Below the pieces are notes generated by a model, which saw only the letters and a list, made by a program, of their open reading frames with translations, was not told the DNA's origin and searched no databases. Below, piece after piece: positions 7,502-15,104 of a stretch of 46,921 nt of DNA. The DNA comes from Candidatus Aphodosoma intestinipullorum (GTDB taxonomy: Bacteria; Bacteroidota; Bacteroidia; Bacteroidales; Paludibacteraceae), in the NCBI GenBank assembly GCA_017694515.1, contig JADIMV010000054.1:1-46921 (forward strand). Reading direction: 5' to 3'. Numbering within the stretch: position 1 is the first letter of the stretch; every line of letters begins with the position of its first letter. The translations under genes were made by a program, and so were the position numbers.

Positions 7502-8776
7502 ATGAGATTCAGCAGCAGACCGAAAATAGCTGTCATCGGCCTCGGCTACGTGGGGCTACCCCTTGCGAGGCTGTTCTCCACGGCATACGACACCACGGGG
7601 TACGACATAGACGAGAGGCGGGTGAGGACGCTCGCGGGCGGACACGACTCGACCCTCGAAGTACCTGACAGTGTGCTGCGGGAGGCATTGGACGGAGGGC
7701 TGAGATGTACGTGCGACATAGAGGAGATACGCGGATGCGACTTCTACATAATCACCGTACCTACGCCAGTGGACGAGAAGCATAACCCTGACCTCACTCC
7801 GCTGTACCGCGCAAGCGAGACAGTGGGCAGGGTAATAGCGAGGGGAGATGTAGTGGTCTATGAATCAACCGTATATCCGGGGGTGACAGAAGAGGAGTGC
7901 ATCCCGGTCATAGAGCGGACATCAGGGCTGAAAGTCAATGAGGACTTCTTCGCGGGCTATTCGCCGGAGCGCGTCAACCCCGGCGACAAGACCCATACGG
8001 TGGACAAGATAAAGAAGGTGGTCTCAGGTTCGACTGCCGAGGCGGGCAGATATATAGAGAGCATCTATTCGTCCGTGATAACGGCCGGCACGCATCTCGC
8101 CCCATCGATAAAAGTGGCGGAGGCATCGAAGGTGATAGAGAACTCGCAGAGGGACATAAACATAGCGTTCATCAACGAGATTGCCAAGATATTCTCCACA
8201 CTCGACATCGACACGTTCGACGTGCTTGAAGCGGCAGCGACGAAGTGGAATTTCCACAGCTACAAGCCGGGACTTGTCGGAGGACACTGCATCGGCGTAG
8301 ACCCTTACTATCTTGCACAGTGCGGGCTGAAACACGGGTTCAGTCCGGAGGTGATACTCGCGGGACGGCAGATAAACGACAGCATGGGCAGCTATGTGGC
8401 TGACCGCATTGTGAAGATGATGCTGAAAAAGGGCGTGGGGGTACTCAACGCTGACATACTGATATTGGGCTTCACGTTCAAAGAGAACTGCCCAGACGTG
8501 AGAAACACGAAAGTCATAGACATAGTAAACTATCTGCGGCAGTACAACACCAACGTGTTCGTCTATGACCCGTGGATAGACGCGCAGGAAGTTGCACGGG
8601 AATACGGCATAGAGATAGTGGACGACCTGTCGGGGCGTAAGTTCGATGCCGCCGTGCTGATCGTGGCACATGACGTTTTCCGGGATATGGATATACGCAG
8701 TTGTCTCAAGCCGGTAAGCGCGGTGTTCGATGTCAAAGGCGTGCTGCCAAGAAGTGTCGTAGACAGCAGGCTGTGA
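7502..8776 (+). CDS. UDP-N-acetylhexosamine 6-dehydrogenase (TviB/WbpO type)
   Basis: Oxidises C6 of a UDP-N-acetylhexosamine twice to the uronic acid with NAD+. The 424-aa product has the N-terminal Rossmann motif VIGLGYVGLPLA, the ITVPTPVD segment, the catalytic Cys in GLVGGHCIGVDPYYLA, and a C-terminal UDP-binding domain (LGFTFKENCPDVRNTK). The GLVGGHCIGVDPYYL form resembles TviB/WbpO rather than WbpA, whose equivalent I recall as different. The substrate is therefore UDP-GlcNAc or UDP-GalNAc. The downstream genes argue for UDP-GlcNAc. The ATG at 7502 is chosen because the conserved strand starts at KIAVIGLGY. An upstream extension into rfbD is unlikely. Confidence 0.9.
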   Translation: MRFSSRPKIAVIGLGYVGLPLARLFSTAYDTTGYDIDERRVRTLAGGHDSTLEVPDSVLREALDGGLRCTCDIEEIRGCDFYIITVPTPVDEKHNPDLTPLYRASETVGRVIARGDVVVYESTVYPGVTEEECIPVIERTSGLKVNEDFFAGYSPERVNPGDKTHTVDKIKKVVSGSTAEAGRYIESIYSSVITAGTHLAPSIKVAEASKVIENSQRDINIAFINEIAKIFSTLDIDTFDVLEAAATKWNFHSYKPGLVGGHCIGVDPYYLAQCGLKHGFSPEVILAGRQINDSMGSYVADRIVKMMLKKGVGVLNADILILGFTFKENCPDVRNTKVIDIVNYLRQYNTNVFVYDPWIDAQEVAREYGIEIVDDLSGRKFDAAVLIVAHDVFRDMDIRSCLKPVSAVFDVKGVLPRSVVDSRL

Positions 8777-9122
8777 ACGGAAATATGACAGGGCGGCGCA
8801 TTGCCAACGGTACGGCGGATGTGCATGATACATAGTTTTACGATGGGTTGCGCGATAGTTGACAATTTGATAGAAATCGGTACAAGAACGACGGATCGCT
8901 AAGGAGAGGATGGCTGCGAGATAGCCGAGTGATAGGTAAATACTATGGAAATCAGTGGTTTATGTCGGCAATTCCGTGACTAATGAGAGTGGTGATGTGA
9001 TGTTGGATGTGCGTTTTGAGAATTAAAGGTGTATGTCAGCCAGTGCCGCCGGAAGAGCAGCGCAAGGGGCAGGGAAGGAAAACCGTCTGCCGCGCCGCAG
9101 CAGCGGAGAACCGTTTCGGGAT
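8777..9122. other. 346-bp gap inside the UDP-sugar operon with a possible gene remnant
   Basis: No full gene, clear promoter or strong hairpin is visible here, although the flanking genes are otherwise tightly packed. A 25-codon frame at 8825-8902 reads MIHSFTMGCAIVDNLIEIGT and then stops after RTTDR. This resembles the start of left-handed beta-helix acyltransferases of the kind encoded downstream at 11441 ([14 protein letters not shown]). It could be the stub of a lost acetyltransferase or chance. A frame also runs from 9033 into the epimerase, but its first 30 residues are not family-like. Confidence 0.35.
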
Positions 9123-10283
9123 ATGATAAGACTTCTTACAGTGATAGGAGCGCGACCGCAGATAATCAAGGCTGCGGCGTTGTCACGCGCCATATCGGGA
9201 GAGTTTTCCGGTGTGGTGGAAGAACATATATTGCATACGGGGCAGCATTACGATGATAACATGTCCCGTGTGTTTTTTTATGAGCTCGGCATTCCAGCAC
9301 CGTACCGTAACCTGAACGTCGGCTCTGCCCCGCACGGGGTGCAGACGGCGGAAATGGTTGTGGGCATTGAAAAGGCGTTGAGCGAGGGTGGTTTCGACGG
9401 GGTAGTAGTGTACGGCGACACGAACTCCACGCTCGCGGGGGCAGTGGCTGCGGCGAAGATGAACGTCCCGATATACCACGTGGAGGCGGGACTGCGTTCG
9501 TTCAATATGTCGATGCCGGAGGAAATCAACCGCAGGGTGTGCGACACGCTGTCGTCCATACTGTTCGCACCGACAGACAGTGCCGTGGAAAATCTCGCGA
9601 GAGAGGGGTATGCGGACGATGTGCGCACCATATTCGCGGGAGGACGCAAACGCGCTGTAATCAAGAGCGGTGATGTCATGTACGACAATGCGATATACTA
9701 CGGGGAGAAAGCCGAACGAGAGAGCAATGTACTGAGGGACAACCGTCTGGAAGACAGGCAATATGTCCTTGCCACGGTACACAGGGAAAGCAATACGGAC
9801 AGGCCGGAGAACCTGAACGGCATATTCCGCGCCATGGCGGATATTGCCGGGAGAGACAGCATCAGCATAGTGCTGCCGCTGCACCCGAGGACGCGCAAGA
9901 TGATGGAGGCGGCGTTGGACAGGGAGCTGCGCAGACGCATAGGCGCGAGCCGCATGAAGATAATAGAGCCGGTCTCCTATTTAGATATGGTTATGCTGGA
10001 GAAGCACGCACGAATGGTCATGACGGATTCCGGCGGTGTGCAGAAAGAGGCGTTTTTCTACGGAAAACCATGCGTCATACTACGCGAGGAGACCGAGTGG
10101 ACGGAGATAGTTTCACACGGGGCAGGCATCCTGACAGGTGCGGACTATGACCGCATAATGGATGCGCACAGGCGTTGCATGGATATGGACGTAACATTCC
10201 CGCCGCTTTACGGCGACGGCCATGCGGCAGAGAAGATAGTCAGAGCCATAACGGAATACAGCGGTCAGGAGGGGCTGAGATGA
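9123..10283 (+). CDS. wbpI: UDP-N-acetylhexosamine-type 2-epimerase (WecB/WbpI family)
   Basis: A 386-aa non-hydrolysing UDP-sugar 2-epimerase. Family motifs include the N-terminal TVIGARPQIIKAA, HTGQHYDDNMS, VYGDTNSTLAGA, the HVEAGLRSFN loop, TVHRESNTD and the C-terminal TDSGGVQKEAFFYGKP. In this setting it most likely converts UDP-2,3-diacetamido-glucuronic acid to the manno form (WbpI/WlbD). A plain UDP-GlcNAc to UDP-ManNAc epimerase (WecB) cannot be excluded from sequence alone. I start it at 9123 (MIRLLTVIG), since the longer frame from 9033 adds residues unlike the family. The stop overlaps the next start by 4 nt (ATGA). Confidence 0.85.
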   Translation: MIRLLTVIGARPQIIKAAALSRAISGEFSGVVEEHILHTGQHYDDNMSRVFFYELGIPAPYRNLNVGSAPHGVQTAEMVVGIEKALSEGGFDGVVVYGDTNSTLAGAVAAAKMNVPIYHVEAGLRSFNMSMPEEINRRVCDTLSSILFAPTDSAVENLAREGYADDVRTIFAGGRKRAVIKSGDVMYDNAIYYGEKAERESNVLRDNRLEDRQYVLATVHRESNTDRPENLNGIFRAMADIAGRDSISIVLPLHPRTRKMMEAALDRELRRRIGASRMKIIEPVSYLDMVMLEKHARMVMTDSGGVQKEAFFYGKPCVILREETEWTEIVSHGAGILTGADYDRIMDAHRRCMDMDVTFPPLYGDGHAAEKIVRAITEYSGQEGLR

Positions 10284-11410
10284 GACGGATAGAGATGGTA
10301 GACCTACGCTCCCAATATGAGAAAATCAAAGGGGAGATAGACAGGGGCATAGAAGAGGTCATGGAGTCGTGTGCGTTTGTGAAGGGCAGCAAGGTGGGGG
10401 AGTTCGAGAAGCATTTGGCCGAGTATCTTGGCGTGCGTCATGTCATTGCGGTAGGCAACGGCAGCGACGCGCTCACCATTGCACTGATGGCACTCGGACT
10501 ACAGAAGGGCGATGAGGTAATAACTTCCGCATTCTCATTCGTTTCGGCAGTGGAAGCCATATCGCTCCTTGGCCTGAAACCAGTGCTTGCCGATGTGGAG
10601 CACGACACGATGAACATATCGGTCGATGCGGTGAGACGCGCAGTCACGGAGCGTACACGCGCCATAGTACCTGTTCACCTTTTCGGGCAGAATGCCGACA
10701 TGGAGCCGCTGTTGCAGTTGGCAAAAGAGAGAGGACTGTATGTAATAGAGGATGCGTGCCAGTCGATAGGCTCGGCATATCAGTTCAGAGACGGTAGGAA
10801 GGGCATGAGCGGGTGTATGGGCGACATGGGCTGCACATCGTTTTTCCCGTCGAAAAACCTCGGCTGCTACGGCGACGGGGGTGCGCTGTTCACGAATGAC
10901 GGCGCATTCGCTGCGAAAGCGCGTTCAATAGCGAACCATGGGATGGGAGAACACTATCATTATGATACCGTGGGAATTAATTCCCGGTTAGACAGCATAC
11001 AGGCGGCAGTGCTGGACGCAAAGCTGACGCATCTCGACGAATACACGGCTGCACGGCGTGCGGCGGCGGCGGCATACGACAGCGCACTGCGCGGGGCGGA
11101 AGGACTGGTGCTGCCGACAAAAGCACCGTATACAACACACGTGTATCACCAATATACAGTGAGGATAGATGGCAAAGACCGTGATGAGGTGCGGAAACGG
11201 CTGGCTGACAGAGGAGTGCCGTCAATGATATATTATCCTATACCGCTGCATCTGCAAAGGGCGTACAGGACGTTGGGGTATAAGGAGGGTGATTTTCCAG
11301 TGTCGGAGAGGCTTGCATCGACAGTGCTCAGCCTGCCAATGCATACGGAGCTTGACGGAGAACAATTACAGTATGTAGCTGATTCACTGATAGCGGCACT
11401 CAGAATATAA
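10280..11410 (+). CDS. wbpE: UDP-3-keto-uronate aminotransferase (WbpE/WlbC-like)
   Basis: PLP-dependent DegT/DnrJ/EryC1/StrS aminotransferase, 376 aa. It is expected to transfer an amino group from glutamate to C3 of UDP-2-acetamido-3-keto-glucuronic acid. Motifs are MVDLRSQYEKIK at the start, GNGSDALTIAL (phosphate-binding), EDACQSIGS, and the PLP lysine in SFFPSKNLGCYGDGGA. The MVDL start and length fit WbpE/WlbC. The start codon overlaps the epimerase stop, so translation is probably coupled. The role in the 3-amino step is supported by the N-acetyltransferase and oxidoreductase that follow. Confidence 0.9.
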   Translation: MRRIEMVDLRSQYEKIKGEIDRGIEEVMESCAFVKGSKVGEFEKHLAEYLGVRHVIAVGNGSDALTIALMALGLQKGDEVITSAFSFVSAVEAISLLGLKPVLADVEHDTMNISVDAVRRAVTERTRAIVPVHLFGQNADMEPLLQLAKERGLYVIEDACQSIGSAYQFRDGRKGMSGCMGDMGCTSFFPSKNLGCYGDGGALFTNDGAFAAKARSIANHGMGEHYHYDTVGINSRLDSIQAAVLDAKLTHLDEYTAARRAAAAAYDSALRGAEGLVLPTKAPYTTHVYHQYTVRIDGKDRDEVRKRLADRGVPSMIYYPIPLHLQRAYRTLGYKEGDFPVSERLASTVLSLPMHTELDGEQLQYVADSLIAALRI

Positions 11411-11440
11411 GGAAGTACTTTAATATAGTCGGAGAAGGCA

Positions 11441-12016
11441 ATGGGCGGATATTTCAAACATGACACAGTGTGTGTCGATGAGGGCTGCACGATAGGCGAA
11501 GGCACAAAGATATGGCATTTCTCGCATATCATGACAGGCTGCACGATAGGCCGGGACTGCAATCTCGGGCAGAACGTCATGGTGGCTACGGGAAGCCGCA
11601 TCGGCAACAACGTGAAGATACAGAACAACGTATCCATTTTCAACGGGGTAGAATGCGAAGACGACGTTTTTCTCGGCCCGTCGGTCACATTCACTAATGT
11701 CATCAACCCGCGCAGCCACGTGAACCGTAAAAACGAATTCCGCAAGACTATGGTCAGGCGCGGCGCGACAATCGGCGCAAACGCGACGGTCGTATGCGGG
11801 AATGAGATAGGGGAGTACGCCATGGTTGGTGCCGGGAGCGTTGTCACGCACGATGTGAAACCCTACGCCCTGGTGGCCGGAAACCCAGCCCGCCAGATAG
11901 GGTGGGTGAGCGAAAACGGCTGCCGCCTGAATTTCAACGAGAAGGGGGAGGCCATCTGTCCGGAGACAGGTCAGCTGTATCGTATAGATGAAGACAATGT
12001 GGTAAGAATCAGATAG
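11441..12016 (+). CDS. wbpD: UDP-3-amino-uronate N-acetyltransferase (WbpD/WlbB-like)
   Basis: A 191-aa left-handed beta-helix acyltransferase. It is expected to acetylate the 3-amino group of UDP-2-acetamido-3-amino-glucuronic acid with acetyl-CoA. Hexapeptide repeats run from about residue 12 to 140 ([38 protein letters not shown]). The loop [18 protein letters not shown] and the acyl-CoA site end [14 protein letters not shown] match WbpD/WlbB. A short C-terminal tail ([15 protein letters not shown]) is also typical. It sits 30 nt after wbpE and 8 nt before the WbpB-like gene. Confidence 0.92.
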   Translation: MGGYFKHDTVCVDEGCTIGEGTKIWHFSHIMTGCTIGRDCNLGQNVMVATGSRIGNNVKIQNNVSIFNGVECEDDVFLGPSVTFTNVINPRSHVNRKNEFRKTMVRRGATIGANATVVCGNEIGEYAMVGAGSVVTHDVKPYALVAGNPARQIGWVSENGCRLNFNEKGEAICPETGQLYRIDEDNVVRIR

Positions 12017-12024
12017 GAATGGTC

Positions 12025-12990
12025 ATGAAAAATTTTGCACTTATCGGTGTGGCCGGATATGTAGCCCCGCGCCATCTGCGTGCCATCAGCGGCACGGGCA
12101 ACAGACTTGTCGCCGCATACGACAAGTTCGACAGTGTGGGCATACTTGACAGTTATTTCCCTGACACAGCGTTCTTTACGGAACAGGAGCTGTTTGACCG
12201 CCACTGCACGAAACTGAAAGGCTCGGAGAAAGAAATCGACTATCTGTCCATCTGCACCCCGAATTATCTGCACGATGCGCATACGCGTTACGGACTCAGG
12301 ATGGGGGCCGATGTGATTTGCGAAAAGCCGCTTGTGCTGAACCCGTGGAACATCGACGGCCTGAAAAAGATGGAGCAGGAGACCGGACACAGGATATACA
12401 CCATACTGCAACTGCGTCTGCATGAGTCGATAATAGCCTTGAAACAGAAAGTGGACAGTGCTCCGAGGGACAAGATATATGACGTGGAACTCACATACAT
12501 AACATCACGCGGCAACTGGTATTATACAAGCTGGAAGGGAGACGAGCACAAGAGCGGCGGCGTGGCCACAAACATAGGCATACATTTTTACGATATGCTG
12601 CAATGGGTATTCGGCAATGTAAAGAGCAATATCGTACACGTCAGTACGCACGACAGGGTGGCCGGTTATCTGGAACTTGACAGGGCGCGTGTGCGTTATT
12701 TCCTGAGCATCAACGCCGATACACTGCCGCAGTGCGCACTGGAAGACGGGAAACGGACATACCGCGCCATAAACATTGACGGAGAGGAGTTCGAGTTCAG
12801 CCAAGGGTTCACGGAACTGCATACGGAAAGCTACCGCAGAATCCTTTCCGGGAACGGTTTCGGGGTCGAAGATGCCCGTGCGGCAATCAATATGGTATAT
12901 GACATACGCAACGCGCAGCCGGTAGGACTCAAAGGGGACTATCACCCTATGGCAAGGCTGCCTATCGCGAAACACCCGTTCGGGTGGTGA
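12025..12990 (+). CDS. wbpB: UDP-N-acetylglucosaminuronate 3-dehydrogenase (WbpB/WlbA-like)
   Basis: Gfo/Idh/MocA-family oxidoreductase, 321 aa. It is expected to oxidise C3 of UDP-GlcNAc-uronic acid to the ketone used by the aminotransferase. The N-terminal Rossmann segment ALIGVAGYVAPRHLRAI, SICTPNYLHDAH, the EKPLVLNPWN motif with its conserved Lys, and GGVATNIGIHFYDML with the catalytic His region are all present. An ATG at 12019 is in frame, but the family start MKNFALIGVAGY points to 12025. This is the last gene of the pathway and the end of the long operon; a promoter for the sigma factor follows. Confidence 0.92.
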   Translation: MKNFALIGVAGYVAPRHLRAISGTGNRLVAAYDKFDSVGILDSYFPDTAFFTEQELFDRHCTKLKGSEKEIDYLSICTPNYLHDAHTRYGLRMGADVICEKPLVLNPWNIDGLKKMEQETGHRIYTILQLRLHESIIALKQKVDSAPRDKIYDVELTYITSRGNWYYTSWKGDEHKSGGVATNIGIHFYDMLQWVFGNVKSNIVHVSTHDRVAGYLELDRARVRYFLSINADTLPQCALEDGKRTYRAINIDGEEFEFSQGFTELHTESYRRILSGNGFGVEDARAAINMVYDIRNAQPVGLKGDYHPMARLPIAKHPFGW

Positions 12991-13058
12991 TTTATCATGC
13001 CATAGAAACTTAGACAATCATATTTTTATCTGTACCCGAAGAAAAAGTTGAAAATAAA

Positions 13059-13090
13059 TTTGGATAAATCAAACAAAACCATTACATTTG
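13059..13090 (+). promoter_or_regulatory. Bacteroidota-type promoter of the ECF sigma gene
   Basis: TTTG (13059-13062), 20-bp spacer, TACATTTG (13083-13090). The predicted start near 13096 leaves a leader of about 180 nt before the ATG at 13279. Confidence 0.75.
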
Positions 13091-13109
13091 CATTACGAAT
13101 ATAACTGAA

Positions 13110-13250
13110 GGGACAGATGACGGCGCAGCAAGCCGGAAGTCCCGTGGTTAGAGATATAAGTATAACTATCTAATAAACAGACCTTAAAACCCATAGCCTA
13201 TAGATTAGACTTTTACTTTGAAATATTAGTGCCTGCCACGGAAAGGCAGG
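13110..13250 (+). ncRNA. Candidate structured leader of the ECF sigma mRNA
   Basis: GGGAC (13110-13114) pairs with GTCCC (13139-13143), enclosing CGGC (13121-13124) with GCCG (13132-13135). A second hairpin, CCTGCC (13232-13237) with GGCAGG (13245-13250), lies shortly before the start codon. No ORF is evident. This is a structure seen by eye; I recognise no known RNA family. Confidence 0.4.
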
Positions 13251-13278
13251 AATGTCGGACTAAAACAGCAAAGTAATT

Positions 13279-13881
13279 ATGTGTAGTTTAGATGTATTGA
13301 CCGATGAAATGTTGGTCAGCGAATATAGGTTTGGTAATAATGCCGCATTTGAGGTCTTGCTCAACAGACATAAGGAGAGGGTTTTCAACTATATATACAA
13401 TATAGTGAAAAACAGGGACTTGTCTGACGACATATTCCAAGAGACATTTTTCAAGGCCATTACTACTATCAGGCAGGGCGGATATTCCGACAACGGTAAG
13501 TTCGCAAGCTGGCTTACGCGCATAGCGCACAATCTTGTAATCGACCATTTCCGCAAGGCTTCGGCCGACAAGGTGGTGTCCAACGATGACGAGATGCACC
13601 AGAACGCGTACAGCGCGGCCGCACTCTATGACAACAATGTGCAGGACACAATAGTGTACGAGGACACGCTTAACGAGCTGGAGTCAATCATGAACGAACT
13701 GCCTGAGGCACAGCGCGAAATCGTATATCTGAGGTTTTATAAGAACCTTAGTTTCAAGGAGATTGCCGACATGAAGAAGATAAGTATAAATACGGCTTTG
13801 GGACGCATGAGATATGCTATCATGAACATGAGGAAGATGGCCGGGGAACGGGCTGTATTGCAAGACTTTACCCAGTTATAA
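13279..13881 (+). CDS. ECF-type RNA polymerase sigma factor
   Basis: A 200-aa sigma-70 family protein with region 2 (FEVLLNRHKERVFNYIYNIV, DDIFQETFFKA, ASWLTRIAHNLVIDHFRK) and region 4 (LPEAQREIVYLRFYKNLSFKEIADM, then SINTALGRMRYAI, the helix-turn-helix). The two are joined by a short acidic linker. It belongs to a stand-alone sigma type widespread in Bacteroidota. No anti-sigma or TonB-receptor gene lies beside it, so its control is not visible; the long structured leader may contribute. An intrinsic terminator follows at 13914-13955, so it is probably transcribed alone. Confidence 0.93.
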   Translation: MCSLDVLTDEMLVSEYRFGNNAAFEVLLNRHKERVFNYIYNIVKNRDLSDDIFQETFFKAITTIRQGGYSDNGKFASWLTRIAHNLVIDHFRKASADKVVSNDDEMHQNAYSAAALYDNNVQDTIVYEDTLNELESIMNELPEAQREIVYLRFYKNLSFKEIADMKKISINTALGRMRYAIMNMRKMAGERAVLQDFTQL

Positions 13882-13913
13882 CGGGAGGTTGTGCTGTTTT
13901 TGTCCTATATTGT

Positions 13914-13955
13914 AAAAAAGCGCTTCGCACACATTTCGAGTGCGGGGCGCTTTTT
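13914..13955 (+). terminator. Intrinsic terminator of the ECF sigma gene
   Basis: AAAAAAGCGC..CGCAC pairs with GTGCG..GCGC followed by TTTTT. The stem has a small internal mismatch and a 9-nt loop. The A-run on the left lets it work in both directions. Confidence 0.8.
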
Positions 13956-14036
13956 GTCTGTTGTGTATCATGTGTTTCTAATATACAAAAGATTGAAATT
14001 ATGTATCTGCATCCGTAGAGTTCGGCTGTTTTTTCG

Positions 14037-14044
14037 TAACTTTG
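14037..14044 (+). promoter_or_regulatory. Possible -7 box upstream of fabD
   Basis: TAACTTTG fits TAnnTTTG, but no good TTTG lies 19-20 bp upstream (TTCG is nearest). It predicts a leader of about 170 nt. Confidence 0.45.
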
Positions 14045-14112
14045 CTGTCGTGTAATCTGAAATGCCACTTATGAAGTCATGAAAAATGGCGTGAAAGTGT
14101 ATGGTGCAGATA

Positions 14113-14160
14113 CCGGCAATCCGCAAGTCATTTAATTGCGAGAGATTAAGGCGTTGCCGG
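14113..14160 (+). ncRNA. Hairpin in the fabD leader
   Basis: CCGGCAA (14113-14119) pairs with TTGCCGG (14154-14160), extended by CGC/GCG, and encloses a second stem CGCAA (14122-14126) with TTGCG (14136-14140). It lies about 60 nt before fabD and has no T-run after it, so it is not a simple terminator. Confidence 0.4.
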
Positions 14161-14217
14161 ATACGGCGTACGGATTTTAACGAGAACAATATATAACAAA
14201 CAAATTCAAAAAGAGAT

Positions 14218-15087
14218 ATGAAAGCATACGTTTTCCCCGGACAGGGGGCACAGTTTGTCGGCATGGGCAAAGACCTGTATGAGACATCACCATTGGCAAA
14301 AGAACTGTTTGAGAAAGCGAACGATATCCTCGGTTTCCAGATAACAGACCTTATGTTTGAGGGAACGGCGGAAGATTTGAAGCAGACAAAGGTCACACAG
14401 CCTGCCGTATTCCTTCATTCTGTCATATCAGCTCTTGTTATGGGGGATGAGTGCAAGCCGGATATGGTGGCCGGGCATTCGCTCGGTGAGTTTTCCGCAC
14501 TTGTCGTGGCAAAGGCCATAACGTTTGAAGACGGATTGAGGCTTGTATCGGCACGTGCGCAGGCCATGCAGAAAGCCTGTGAGATGCATCCGTCAACTAT
14601 GGCCGCAGTACTTGGATTGCCTGATGAGAAAGTGGAGGAAATTTGCGCAGGGATAGACGGTGTTGTAGTCCCCGCCAATTATAATTGTCCGGGACAGCTT
14701 GTCATTTCAGGCAGTGTGGAGGCTGTGGATGCGGCTTGTGAGAAGCTCAAGGCGGCAGGAGCAAAGCGCGCATTGAAATTGCCGGTTGGGGGAGCATTCC
14801 ACTCTCCGCTCATGGAGCCGGCGCGTGTAGAACTGGAAGCGGCGATAAAGGCTACTACATACTGTAAGCCCGTATGTCCTGTATATCAGAATGTGGATGC
14901 CAAACCGCATACTGACCCTGAGGAGATAAAGGCCAATTCCATCGCCCAGCTTACAGGAGCCGTGCGTTGGACGCAGTCGGTGAAAAACATGATAGCCGAT
15001 GGAGCGGACTATTTCAAAGAACTCGGTCCAGGCACTGTACTTCAAGGCCTTATAAAGAAAATAGACGCTTCTGTGACGGCAGAATAA
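14218..15087 (+). CDS. fabD: Malonyl-CoA:ACP transacylase
   Basis: Transfers malonyl from CoA to acyl carrier protein to feed fatty-acid elongation. The 289-aa product carries the N-terminal VFPGQGAQFVGMGKDLY motif, the nucleophile in AGHSLGEFSAL, and the catalytic His in GGAFHSPLM. The usual oxyanion Gln is in the PGQGAQ stretch. Length is close to the roughly 300-residue norm. The ATG at 14218 begins directly at the conserved strand. It stands apart from other fatty-acid genes and is followed after 17 nt by the flavodiiron gene. Confidence 0.96.
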   Translation: MKAYVFPGQGAQFVGMGKDLYETSPLAKELFEKANDILGFQITDLMFEGTAEDLKQTKVTQPAVFLHSVISALVMGDECKPDMVAGHSLGEFSALVVAKAITFEDGLRLVSARAQAMQKACEMHPSTMAAVLGLPDEKVEEICAGIDGVVVPANYNCPGQLVISGSVEAVDAACEKLKAAGAKRALKLPVGGAFHSPLMEPARVELEAAIKATTYCKPVCPVYQNVDAKPHTDPEEIKANSIAQLTGAVRWTQSVKNMIADGADYFKELGPGTVLQGLIKKIDASVTAE

Positions 15088-15104
15088 ACCAACATGCCAA
15101 TATC

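Noticed and set aside
9033-9122. A longer N-terminus for the 2-epimerase
   Set aside because: The 30 extra residues are basic and unlike the family; MIRLLTVIGARPQ at 9123 is the normal start.
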